A stretch of 64,000 nt of DNA from an uncultured Flaviramulus sp. Lineage in GTDB: Bacteria; Bacteroidota; Bacteroidia; Flavobacteriales; Flavobacteriaceae. The notes under the pieces are model-generated. The model saw only the letters and a program-made list of their open reading frames with translations. It searched no databases and was not told the DNA's origin. The DNA lies in NCBI GenBank assembly GCA_947495125.1, contig CANLXL010000008.1, forward strand, positions 124,001 through 188,000. Reading direction: 5' to 3'. Of the stretch, positions 17,312 through 25,735 are shown piece after piece (position 1 is the stretch's first letter; the number at the start of each line of letters is the position of its first letter). The translations under genes and the position numbers were made by a program.

Positions 17312-18154
17312 TTATCTCAATGCGTTTATTTTACAGTGATCCATATCGCCATAATCCAGGTTTTCCCCGGCCATACCCCAAATAAAAATATAATTACTGG
17401 TTCCTGAACCCGAGTGAATAGACCATGGTGGTGAAATCACGGCTTGATTATTTTGCACCCATATATGTCTGGTTTCATCAGGTTCGCCCATAAAATGACA
17501 AACGGCCTGATCTTCCGGGACCTCAAAATAAAAATACACTTCCATTCTACGATCATGCACATGCGCCGGCATAGTGTTCCATACGCTGCCGGTTTTTAAT
17601 TCGGTCATTCCCATTTGTAATTGACAAGTCTCAACGAGGCTGTTTACAATGAGTTTTCTAATAGTACGTGCATTGGCAGTTTCTAAAGCACCAAGCTCTA
17701 CAATTTCGGCATCACTTTGACTTATTTTTTTTGTTGGATAGGATTTGTGAGCGGGGGTGGAGTTTATATAAAACTTTGCGGGATTGGCCGGATCTTCGCT
17801 GTAAAATATAACCGATTCGTTCCCTCTACCGACATATAACGCTTCTTTGTAGTCCATCTCAAACACTTCGTTGTTTACAATGATTCTGCCTTTTCCTCCA
17901 ACGTTAATGATGCCTAGTTCCCTTCTTTCTAAAAAAAACTTAGATTTTAAAGGGTCAATGCTTTCTAGCTTTATTTTTTTAGTCACTGGTACAACACCTC
18001 CTGTAATGTACCTGTCATAATGGGAATACACCAAATTTAGTTGATCGTTTACCATTAAATTTTGAATTAAAAAATCCTTGCGTAACCTATGGGTGTCGTA
18101 GTTTTTCACATCTTCCGGCGCGGATGCATATCTAACTTGATAATTGTTGCTCAT
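17312..18154 (-). CDS. kduI: 5-dehydro-4-deoxy-D-glucuronate isomerase (KduI)
   Basis: A 280-residue cupin enzyme of normal KduI length. It isomerises 5-keto-4-deoxyuronate (from pectin, ulvan or glycosaminoglycan breakdown) to 2,5-diketo-3-deoxygluconate. The metal site is visible as PAHVHDRRMEVYFYF (two His and a Glu) and a later His in PPWSIHSGSGTSNY. The N-terminal RYASAPEDVKNYDTHRLR is characteristic of the family. First gene of the minus-strand unit kduI-kduD-DUF4861. Its promoter shares a palindromic operator with the divergent GH88 gene. Confidence 0.95.
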   Translation of the reverse strand: MSNNYQVRYASAPEDVKNYDTHRLRKDFLIQNLMVNDQLNLVYSHYDRYITGGVVPVTKKIKLESIDPLKSKFFLERRELGIINVGGKGRIIVNNEVFEMDYKEALYVGRGNESVIFYSEDPANPAKFYINSTPAHKSYPTKKISQSDAEIVELGALETANARTIRKLIVNSLVETCQLQMGMTELKTGSVWNTMPAHVHDRRMEVYFYFEVPEDQAVCHFMGEPDETRHIWVQNNQAVISPPWSIHSGSGTSNYIFIWGMAGENLDYGDMDHCKINALR

Positions 18155-18179
18155 ACTGAATGGAATAAGAATATTTTTG

Positions 18180-18209
18180 TAAAAGTAGTTAAAATATTTA
18201 AAAATACAA
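18180..18209 (-). promoter_or_regulatory. Promoter of kduI
   Basis: On the minus strand TTG (18207-18209) is followed after 19 bases by TACTTTTA (18180-18187), one mismatch from TAnnTTTG. The -33 TTG is inside the palindromic operator. Confidence 0.55.
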
Positions 18210-18223
18210 TCGATTGTATTTTT
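18200..18223. promoter_or_regulatory. LacI-type operator between kduI and GH88
   Basis: A perfect 24-base palindrome centred on CG (core AATACAATCGATTGTATT). The centre CG and A/T-rich arms are typical of LacI-family operators. It carries one -33 TTG on each strand and so covers both divergent promoters. The LacI-family gene at 19688 is the obvious candidate repressor (inference). Confidence 0.75.
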
Positions 18224-18243
18224 GTTTTAATTTCTTAACTTTG
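18214..18243 (+). promoter_or_regulatory. Promoter of the GH88 gene
   Basis: TTG (18214-18216), 19 bases, then TAACTTTG (18236-18243), a full match to the Bacteroidota consensus. The TTG lies within the palindromic operator, so repressor binding would block it. Confidence 0.65.
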
Positions 18244-18272
18244 CCAAAATCAACCATAACATCTTTTAATCT

Positions 18273-19457
18273 ATGAAAAATTTATGCTCATATTTATCTC
18301 TTATAGTGCTAGTTGCCCTTAGTTGTTCTGAAAGCCCTTCTTTTTTGGATGTTAGGGAGACTGTAATAGGAAAAACAAGTGAACAATACCACGATTTGTA
18401 TAACCAAACGCGTTTGGAAATCGACAAAGCGCTGAGATTTCCAAGAACTATTGATAATGGTCAAATAAAACTGGTGTCAAATTACGATTGGACCAGTGGG
18501 TTTTATCCGGGATCCTTGTGGTATTTGCATCGCCTTACAGGAGATTCTATATGGAAGAAGAGAGCATTAGAATACACAAAAAAACTAGACACCATTCAGT
18601 ATTGGACAGGCAATCACGACGTCGGGTTTATGATAGAATGCAGTTATGGAAATGCCTTAAAAGTGGCTAAATCTAAAGCTTTTGATAGTGTCATTGTTCA
18701 AACAGCAAAATCACTTTCGGCGCGTTTTCATGAAAAAGCGGGAATTATTCAATCCTGGAATGCGAGTGAAAAATGGGACTGTCCCGTGATTATAGATAAT
18801 ATGATGAATTTAGAATTGCTTTTTCATGCCACCAAAATTAGTGGTGATCCAAGATATTATGATATCGCAGTTACCCACGCCAATAATACTATAAAAAACC
18901 ATTACAGACCAGACTTTAGCTCGTATCATGTTCTAGATTATGATAAGGAAACGGGAGCCATTAAAGCTAGGAATACACATCAGGGTTTTTCAGATGAATC
19001 TGCATGGGCAAGAGGACAGGCCTGGGGTCTTTATGGTTTTGTAGTATGTTACAGAGAAACCAAGGATAAAAGGTATCTTGAACAAGCTGTTAAAATAGCC
19101 GGTTTTATAAAAAACCATCCGAGGCTTCCAAAGGATGGTATCCCGTATTGGGATTATGATGCGCCAAACGCTAAAGGCACGCCGAGAGATGCTTCTGCAG
19201 CGGCGATTACAGCTTCGGCTTTGTATGAACTTAGTACGTTTATCACTAATGACGAAGATAGGTATCTTGACTTTGCAGACCGCATTATGCTCAGTTTAAG
19301 TGCTCCTGACTATTTTGCGGAAAAAGGAACAAATAAGGGGTTTTTATTAAAGCATTCCGTTGGAAGCTTACCGCATAACGTGGAAGTCGATGTGCCTCTA
19401 AATTATGCCGACTATTATTTTTTAGAAGCCTTATATAGAAGTGAATCTTTAAACTAA
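18273..19457 (+). CDS. GH88 unsaturated glucuronyl/galacturonyl hydrolase (lipoprotein)
   Basis: A 394-residue lipoprotein with lipobox around Cys18 (LVALSC). The GH88 domain spans nearly all of the mature protein, with the two catalytic-type aspartates visible as D116 (GNHDVGFM) and D175 (VIIDNMMNLELL). The family removes the 4,5-unsaturated uronate left at the non-reducing end of oligosaccharides after lyase action. The product rearranges to the KduI substrate, so the enzyme feeds the divergent kduI-kduD pathway. Divergent from kduI with a shared operator. No lyase or SusC/SusD pair is in the window, so the polysaccharide is not identified. Confidence 0.9.
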   Translation: MKNLCSYLSLIVLVALSCSESPSFLDVRETVIGKTSEQYHDLYNQTRLEIDKALRFPRTIDNGQIKLVSNYDWTSGFYPGSLWYLHRLTGDSIWKKRALEYTKKLDTIQYWTGNHDVGFMIECSYGNALKVAKSKAFDSVIVQTAKSLSARFHEKAGIIQSWNASEKWDCPVIIDNMMNLELLFHATKISGDPRYYDIAVTHANNTIKNHYRPDFSSYHVLDYDKETGAIKARNTHQGFSDESAWARGQAWGLYGFVVCYRETKDKRYLEQAVKIAGFIKNHPRLPKDGIPYWDYDAPNAKGTPRDASAAAITASALYELSTFITNDEDRYLDFADRIMLSLSAPDYFAEKGTNKGFLLKHSVGSLPHNVEVDVPLNYADYYFLEALYRSESLN

Positions 19458-19534
19458 TCCATGACTTGAGCGTATTAAAGTCCAAATGAATTATTTCATG
19501 AAATGGCTTTAAATTAAAGCTTGTTCAAATTTAA

Positions 19535-19542
19535 TATCTTTG
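19535..19542 (+). promoter_or_regulatory. Possible -7 box upstream of the LacI-family gene
   Basis: TATCTTTG fits TAnnTTTG, about 145 bases before the start codon. No TTG is correctly spaced upstream, so this is weak. Confidence 0.3.
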
Positions 19543-19687
19543 GCTTTTTATTTTGAGATTTCATGAAGATCACGCATTTGTGTCTTCGAAGTCGAAAGCC
19601 GATCGGCATAAGAATGTATCATAAAACCCCTTCAGTTAAAAGCGATCTATAGTTCAATTTAAAGCCGTGCTAAAAACCCTGTGACAC

Positions 19688-20695
19688 ATGAAAAATAAAA
19701 AAATAACGATTCATGATATTTCGAAACATTTAGGAATAGATAGTTCTACCGTGTCCAGAGCTTTAAATAATAGTGAACGTGTTTCCAAAAAAACAAAAGC
19801 CTTGATTTTAAAAACAGCAACCGAAATGGGCTATCAACGTAATAGTCTGGCTTCAAAATTGAGAACCAATAAATCGAATACTATAGGCGTGGTTGTGCCA
19901 AGAATTTCCAGGCATTTTTTCTCCTCCGTTATTGCCGGTATTGAAGAAACGGCTTACGACGCAGGGTACGATGTAATGATCTGTCAATCGTTAGAGAGTT
20001 TTGAAAGAGAAAAAAAATTGATTGGAACCTTACATTCAAATCGGGTTGATGGGATTTTAATTTCTATCTCGATGGAAACAAACCATTATGATCATTTTGA
20101 TGTGTACGAAAATCATGGATCTCCTATTTTGTTTTTTGACAGACCATGTCGACTTGATAAAAATACCAATGTGATTATAGATGACTTTAAAGCGAGTTTC
20201 GAAGCCACCGAACATTTAATTAAAGCGGGTAAAAAACATATTGTGCATTTATCCGGTCCACAGAATTTAGATCTTTACAAAAACAGAAGAGGAGGTTATG
20301 TTTCTGCTCTAAAAAAGCATAAGTTAAAGATCGATGAATCTTATATTTTGGAGTCTCAATTAATGAAGGAAGATGGGGTAAGTTTATCAAAGAAATTACT
20401 TGCGCTTCCAATGGTAGATGCTGTTTTTTCGGCAAATGATACGGCAGCCATAAGCGCGATTCAATTTTTAAAGGAAAAAGGAGTAAGGGTGCCCCAAGAC
20501 ATTGCTTTTGTGGGCTTTAGTAATGAACCTGTTTCAGCGGTAATAGACCCTTCATTAACAACGGTAAGTCAACCGGATTTTGAAATGGGAAAAGTAGCCA
20601 CGACTTTATTATTGAAACAAATAAAGGATAAATCAATAATTAACGAAACACGTGTGCTTAAACCAAAATTGATTGTCAGAGATTCTTCGAAATAA
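19688..20695 (+). CDS. LacI-family transcriptional regulator
   Basis: A 335-residue regulator. The N-terminal helix-turn-helix (about 5-50: ITIHDISKHLGIDSSTVSRAL, then a GYQRN hinge) is followed by a periplasmic-binding-protein-like effector domain (about 60-335; NTIGVVVPRISRHFFSSVI, VDAVFSANDTAA). Its place beside kduI, kduD and GH88, together with the palindrome at 18200-18223, suggests it represses these genes until a uronate intermediate such as KDG binds (inference). The gene has its own start region, 230 bases after the GH88 gene. Confidence 0.9.
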   Translation: MKNKKITIHDISKHLGIDSSTVSRALNNSERVSKKTKALILKTATEMGYQRNSLASKLRTNKSNTIGVVVPRISRHFFSSVIAGIEETAYDAGYDVMICQSLESFEREKKLIGTLHSNRVDGILISISMETNHYDHFDVYENHGSPILFFDRPCRLDKNTNVIIDDFKASFEATEHLIKAGKKHIVHLSGPQNLDLYKNRRGGYVSALKKHKLKIDESYILESQLMKEDGVSLSKKLLALPMVDAVFSANDTAAISAIQFLKEKGVRVPQDIAFVGFSNEPVSAVIDPSLTTVSQPDFEMGKVATTLLLKQIKDKSIINETRVLKPKLIVRDSSK

Positions 20696-20991
20696 TCAAT
20701 GCCCATCTGCGTAGTTTTTTAATCAAAAACAGACTTCCATTTCATTAATCTCATGAGAAGATTGAGCGCCATATAGACTTCTTATGTCCTTCAACGTGTC
20801 TATGCAAAATTAATATATTGAATATCAATTATTAGGATACCTAACGTGTTATAATTATGATGTTTCACCTTTTTTGTTTTAATCTTTTCTAAATAAAAGT
20901 AATCTGCAAATCTTATTTAGGACGAATCATTATATTTTCCTATTTTTAGCTCCGTTAAAAAAAAATTATTAATTAATACTAACTAACTAAT
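20696..20991. other. Intergenic region before hppA
   Basis: About 295 bases, very A/T-rich. No open frame, tRNA or strong hairpin is seen. TATTTTTA at 20950-20957, one mismatch from TAnnTTTG, could serve hppA, but no correctly spaced TTG accompanies it. Confidence 0.4.
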
Positions 20992-23346
20992 ATGGATTTA
21001 ATAGTAAAATTTTTACCACTTTTTGGTGTTTTAGCTTTGATCTTCGTTTTTATAAAAAGCGGATGGGTTTCGAAACAAGATGTGGGTGATGAAAAAATGT
21101 CACGTATTGCTAAGAATATTGCAGAAGGAGCCATGGCGTTCTTAAAGGCTGAATACAAAGTTTTAGCCGTTTTTGTGGCGGCAGTAGCTGTTTTGTTATA
21201 TTTTAAAGGTGCATCAGAAGTAGGATCAAGCGGTATTGTAGCCGTATCATTTATTATTGGAGCTATTTGTTCTGCCTTAGCCGGGTTTATTGGAATGAAA
21301 GTAGCAACCAAAGCAAATGTTAGAACGACACAAGCTGCAAGAACATCATTAGGACGTGCATTAGAAGTGGCTTTCGCTGGTGGTGCTGTAATGGGATTAG
21401 GTGTTGTAGGCTTAGGCATTTTAGGATTAAGCGGCCTGTTTATGGTATATCAAAACGTTTGGCCCGGAGCTGAAAATTTAACAATGGTATTAAATGTACT
21501 TTCTGGTTTTTCATTAGGTGCATCATCTATTGCTTTATTTGCTCGTGTTGGCGGAGGTATTTATACCAAAGCTGCTGATGTTGGAGCTGATCTGGTTGGT
21601 AAAGTTGAAGCTGGTATTCCTGAAGATCATCCGTTAAACCCTGCTACTATTGCAGATAACGTTGGTGATAATGTTGGAGATGTTGCTGGTATGGGGGCCG
21701 ATTTATTCGAATCGTATGTTGGGTCTATTATAGGGACTATGGTGTTAGGTGCATTTATTTTAACACCCAATTTTGATGGACTAGGAGCTGTGTACTTGCC
21801 TTTAGTTCTTGGAGCTGTAGGGATAATAATGTCTATATTAGGAACCTTTTTTGTTAAAGTAAAAGATGGTGGAAACCCGCAGACAGCATTAAATATTGGA
21901 GAATTTGGTTCTGCAGCTTTAATGGTCGTGGCATCTTATTTCATAATTAATGCATTAATTCCTGAATCTGTAGAAGGTTTACCTTTCGGGGCAATGGGTG
22001 TGTTTTGGGCAACAATTGCTGGTTTAATAGCCGGTTTAGGTGTTGGTAAAATAACTGAGTATTATACGGCTACAGGTAAAAAGCCTGTAATGTCAATAGT
22101 TAAACAATCTGAAACTGGAGCCGCTACAAATATTATTGCCGGTTTAGGTGTTGGTATGATGTCAACAATGATTCCTATTCTTTTGATTGCAGCTGCAATT
22201 ATAGTATCACATCATTATGCAGGCTTATATGGTATCGCCATTGCTGCGGTAGGGATGTTAGCTAATACAGGAATTCAATTGGCTGTAGATGCTTACGGAC
22301 CAATTTGTGATAATGCCGGAGGTATTGCTGAAATGGCAGAATTACCAAGCGAGGTTCGTGAACGTACAGATAAATTAGATGCTGTTGGTAATACAACCGC
22401 CGCTGTTGGAAAAGGATTCGCTATTGCTTCTGCAGCTCTAACGGCTTTGGCATTATTTGCAGCGTTTATGAAAACCGCTGGTGTAACCGCTATTGATGTA
22501 TCGCAACCAAAAATTATGGCTGGATTATTAGTTGGAGGAATGTTACCATTTGTGTTTTCAGCCTTATCCATGAATGCTGTTGGCCGTGCTGCAATGGCAA
22601 TGATTGAAGAGGTTAGACGTCAATTTAGAGATATTCCACAATTAAAAGCTGCACTAGAGGTTATGCGTAGGTATGATTCTGATATGACCAAAGCATCTGA
22701 AGCGGATAGAAAAATATTTGATGAAGCTGATGGTGTTGCAGATTATGGAAAATGTATTGATATTTCTACAAAAGCATCAATTAAGGAAATGGTGTTACCG
22801 GGATTATTAGCCATTGTTGTTCCCGTTGCTGTTGGTTTTATTGGTGGCGCAGAAATGTTAGGTGGATTACTCGCCGGTGTAACAACCTGTGGCGTTTTAA
22901 TGGCAATTTTCCAATCGAATGCCGGGGGTGCTTGGGATAACGCTAAAAAAACAATTGAAGAAGAAGGTAAAAAAGGAACGGAAGCTCATAAAGCAGCTGT
23001 TGTAGGAGATACGGTTGGAGATCCTTTTAAAGATACTTCAGGGCCTTCATTAAATATCTTGTTGAAATTAATGTCGGTTGTGGCATTAGTTATTGCACCA
23101 AGTATTGCATTGACATCCGACGTTGTAACGGCTTATGTTTCTGATGAAAATATCATAGAACAAGTTGCAATTTCAAAGGAGATTAAAGTTGAAATGAACG
23201 AAGTGGAAGACGGTACATTTAAAGCCGTGGTGACTACCGTGATTAATAACAATGGCGAAGCGTCTACAAGTTATGAAACTTTTAAAGGAACCGAAGCTGA
23301 GGTGAAAGCTAATGTTGAGGCTTTACAAAAAGAAGAACATAGTTGA
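20992..23346 (+). CDS. hppA: Membrane-bound proton/sodium-translocating pyrophosphatase
   Basis: A 784-residue integral membrane pump with about 16 membrane helices. It hydrolyses pyrophosphate and moves H+ or Na+ out of the cytoplasm. The substrate loop [18 protein letters not shown] and the following [18 protein letters not shown] are intact, as is the C-terminal [17 protein letters not shown] motif. The stretch [10 protein letters not shown] has Ala where K+-independent enzymes have Lys, pointing to a K+-dependent type (established correlation). H+ and Na+ pumping cannot be told apart by eye. A short C-terminal extension (about 60 residues, Glu/Val-rich) follows the core. Single gene with its own terminator. 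Confidence 0.96.
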   Translation: MDLIVKFLPLFGVLALIFVFIKSGWVSKQDVGDEKMSRIAKNIAEGAMAFLKAEYKVLAVFVAAVAVLLYFKGASEVGSSGIVAVSFIIGAICSALAGFIGMKVATKANVRTTQAARTSLGRALEVAFAGGAVMGLGVVGLGILGLSGLFMVYQNVWPGAENLTMVLNVLSGFSLGASSIALFARVGGGIYTKAADVGADLVGKVEAGIPEDHPLNPATIADNVGDNVGDVAGMGADLFESYVGSIIGTMVLGAFILTPNFDGLGAVYLPLVLGAVGIIMSILGTFFVKVKDGGNPQTALNIGEFGSAALMVVASYFIINALIPESVEGLPFGAMGVFWATIAGLIAGLGVGKITEYYTATGKKPVMSIVKQSETGAATNIIAGLGVGMMSTMIPILLIAAAIIVSHHYAGLYGIAIAAVGMLANTGIQLAVDAYGPICDNAGGIAEMAELPSEVRERTDKLDAVGNTTAAVGKGFAIASAALTALALFAAFMKTAGVTAIDVSQPKIMAGLLVGGMLPFVFSALSMNAVGRAAMAMIEEVRRQFRDIPQLKAALEVMRRYDSDMTKASEADRKIFDEADGVADYGKCIDISTKASIKEMVLPGLLAIVVPVAVGFIGGAEMLGGLLAGVTTCGVLMAIFQSNAGGAWDNAKKTIEEEGKKGTEAHKAAVVGDTVGDPFKDTSGPSLNILLKLMSVVALVIAPSIALTSDVVTAYVSDENIIEQVAISKEIKVEMNEVEDGTFKAVVTTVINNNGEASTSYETFKGTEAEVKANVEALQKEEHS

Positions 23347-23372
23347 TTAAACATCGACTTCTGAATAAAAGG

Positions 23373-23400
23373 AAAAACCACGCGATGAGCGTGGTTTTTT
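23373..23400 (+). terminator. Terminator of hppA
   Basis: Stem AAAAACCACGC / GCGTGGTTTTT with loop GATGA, followed by T-rich sequence; 27 bases after the hppA stop codon. Confidence 0.9.
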
Positions 23401-23460
23401 GTTTTTGCAATATAAGGTGTTTTAAAAAATAGTGTGATTATAGTCAATAGATAAACGCGT

Positions 23461-23482
23461 CATCTCTACATAATCTCTACAA
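23461..23482 (-). promoter_or_regulatory. Direct-repeat regulatory site, copy 1
   Basis: On the minus strand this reads two copies of TGTAGAGAT separated by TA, an 11-base period. The same arrangement occurs at 25639-25660 (TGTAGATAT twice). 19 of 22 bases agree between the sites. A single related unit stands at 23538-23553. It lies about 150 bases upstream of the TPR/HTH regulator gene and is probably a binding site of that protein (inference). Confidence 0.5.
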
Positions 23483-23537
23483 TATATTGAAAAGTATATA
23501 TAAGAATGAGATGAAAAAAGTGGCATAGAATAAGAAG

Positions 23538-23553
23538 TTGTAGAGATATTATG
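23538..23553 (+). promoter_or_regulatory. Single copy of the TGTAGAGAT unit
   Basis: TTGTAGAGATATTATG, one unit of the direct-repeat site found at 23461 and 25639. It forms an inverted arrangement with the site at 23461-23482. Confidence 0.4.
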
Positions 23554-23628
23554 TTTTAGAACAATGCATCTGGCACTAAGCATATGATTGTCTTAGAGTT
23601 AAAGTTTTTGTAACTTTATTTAAACACT

Positions 23629-25563
23629 ATGTTTATGCAATCACTTTTTAAATGCTGTTTTCTGGTTTTATTGTTCTTCTTCGGGAGTTATTTAAATGCA
23701 CAGTCAGATTCAAAAGAAACACTTCAGGAAACTCAAAGACAAGATACAGCAGATTCATTAACATTTAATACCCATTACGAAAAAGCTCTGGCATTAATAA
23801 AAACGTCACGCAGTGAAGCGATCGCCGAAGTTAAGGCATCCTTAGCTATAAAAAACCTTTCAGAATCATGTCCATTATGTGAAATGAAGGCTCTGGCTTT
23901 ACAAGGCAATATTTATTTTAGGCAGCACCAAACAGATTCAGCAGAGTTAATTTATACAAAACTTAAAGACGTTGCTTTAAAAAACAAGCATTTAAAATAC
24001 CTTTCCATGAGCCTTAATAATTTGGGAAGCTGCAATAATGCCAAAGGGAATTATGTTGAAGCTATCGCACTTTATAAGCGAGCTATAACTGTTAAGCGAC
24101 AAATTAAGGATACCTTGGGAGTTGCGCGAGGACTGAAAAATTTAGGGTCGAACCTCATTAAATTTGGCGATTTCGACAATGGCTTGAAATATTTGTTAGA
24201 AGCCAAAGACTTGCGTATAAAGCTAAAAGACACAGCCGGTGTAGCAACAGCCCTAAACAGTATTGGAGTGCTTTATAAAAAGCAAAATGATTTGGATAAG
24301 GCCCTTTTGTATTTTGAAGACGCACTGAAGACAAGTGAACTCCTTAAAAATGATAAAGCTCTGGTGAGCCCGTATAGCAGTCTTGGGACGGTTTACGAGG
24401 CCAAAGAAGATTATGACAAGGCACTGGAGTATTATGAAAAGGGATTGGAGTACAGTGAAGCCGCAAATTTTAAATTTGGAATGGCCTTGACCTTATTAAA
24501 TTCGGGCAATGTATTGTTGAAAATGAAGGCATACAAAAAGGCGAAAACACGTCTTTTAAGAGGTTATGAGTTGGCTAAGGAAATCAAACGAGACTATTTC
24601 ATTACCGAGGCCTTGCAAAAACTGGGTTGGTGTTATTTTAATGAAGGGAACATAAACAAAGCTATTGATTATACAAAAAAATCAATTAATAAAGCTGAAG
24701 AAACGGGGGATTTACCTATACTTAAAGATTCATATAATAAACTAGCCATAATTTACGAGTCACAGCAAAAATACAAGGAAGCATTGCCTTTGTGGAAGAA
24801 GCATTATGCGGTCAAAGATTCCTTGTTTAACGAAGAAAATATTAGAAGCACAGCTGAAATTCAAACCAAGCATAAAATGGCTCAGGAACAATTGAAGCAT
24901 GATAGCGAGATAGCTTTAAAAGAAAATCAAGTAAAGTTGCTGAAAAAAGAAGAAGAACTAAAATCGAAAACCATATGGGCCTTAAGTTTTGGGATGCTTC
25001 TGGTTACTTTATTAAGTGTTTTGGTTTGGAAAAATCAACATCAAAAATTAACCCTTAATCGCAATGAAAAAACCATCTCCGAATCAAAATTAAAAAATGC
25101 CACCCTCGAAAAAGAACGAATGGCATTAGAAATTGAAATGAAATCTAAAGAATTGAATGCATTTGCTCTGAATATTTTACAGAGAATAGATTTTATAGAT
25201 AAATTAAGAGATTCTATTAAACTATTAAAAAAAGAAGGCTCGAATTTAGGCAATGAGAAACTTGAATTAATCGATATAAAACTTAGAGAAACACAATCTT
25301 TTGAACAAGATAAGGAGGTTTTTAAAATGAAATTGGATCAAGAACAAGACGCTTTTTTAAGAAAAATGAAAATAAAATATCCCGATTTGACAAAAGACGA
25401 AATTCGCCTCGCAGCACTTTTAAAAATCGATTTTTCTTCAAAAGAAGTGGCCACTATTCTTAATATAGAGCCTAAAAGTGTTGATATGAAACGTTATCGC
25501 TTAAGGAAAAAAATGAACCTATCTAAGGAGACCAATCTTAACGATTTTCTAAAATTAATCTAA
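23629..25563 (+). CDS. TPR-repeat membrane regulator with C-terminal LuxR-like HTH
   Basis: A 644-residue protein. A signal peptide (about 1-24) is followed by about seven tetratricopeptide repeats (about 75-400; for example SLNNLGSCNNAKGNYVEAIA, YSSLGTVYEAKEDYDKALEY). One membrane helix (about 445-465, TIWALSFGMLLVTLLSVLVW) precedes a long coiled coil, and the C-terminal HTH (about 585-644: LTKDEIRLAALLKIDFSSKE, VATILNIEPKSVDMKRYRLR) resembles LuxR-type domains. The class is common in Flavobacteriia: sensing by periplasmic TPRs, DNA binding in the cytoplasm. The repeat site near its own promoter and before the next gene suggests that it regulates both. Met3 (23635) is an alternative start. 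Confidence 0.88.
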   Translation: MFMQSLFKCCFLVLLFFFGSYLNAQSDSKETLQETQRQDTADSLTFNTHYEKALALIKTSRSEAIAEVKASLAIKNLSESCPLCEMKALALQGNIYFRQHQTDSAELIYTKLKDVALKNKHLKYLSMSLNNLGSCNNAKGNYVEAIALYKRAITVKRQIKDTLGVARGLKNLGSNLIKFGDFDNGLKYLLEAKDLRIKLKDTAGVATALNSIGVLYKKQNDLDKALLYFEDALKTSELLKNDKALVSPYSSLGTVYEAKEDYDKALEYYEKGLEYSEAANFKFGMALTLLNSGNVLLKMKAYKKAKTRLLRGYELAKEIKRDYFITEALQKLGWCYFNEGNINKAIDYTKKSINKAEETGDLPILKDSYNKLAIIYESQQKYKEALPLWKKHYAVKDSLFNEENIRSTAEIQTKHKMAQEQLKHDSEIALKENQVKLLKKEEELKSKTIWALSFGMLLVTLLSVLVWKNQHQKLTLNRNEKTISESKLKNATLEKERMALEIEMKSKELNAFALNILQRIDFIDKLRDSIKLLKKEGSNLGNEKLELIDIKLRETQSFEQDKEVFKMKLDQEQDAFLRKMKIKYPDLTKDEIRLAALLKIDFSSKEVATILNIEPKSVDMKRYRLRKKMNLSKETNLNDFLKLI

Positions 25564-25638
25564 GCAAACTTTGATCATAAGTGCTATGGTTTTGGTCTTA
25601 AAGCAGAATTACTTTTTATAAACCTCATGGATTTTACG

Positions 25639-25660
25639 TTGTAGATATTATGTAGATATT
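25639..25660 (+). promoter_or_regulatory. Direct-repeat regulatory site, copy 2
   Basis: Two TGTAGATAT units with an 11-base period, 76 bases before the start codon of the T9SS-secreted protein. It matches the minus-strand site at 23461-23482. Confidence 0.5.
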
Positions 25661-25735
25661 AAAAAAAATAAACCAGCTGAGTTTCTCTTTAAATTTATAA
25701 TGCTGTTTAATGGCATCCAATAAATTTAAAGCACT

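Noticed and set aside
20979-21419. Minus-strand frame over the start of hppA
   Set aside because: Antisense shadow of a strongly conserved membrane pump gene.
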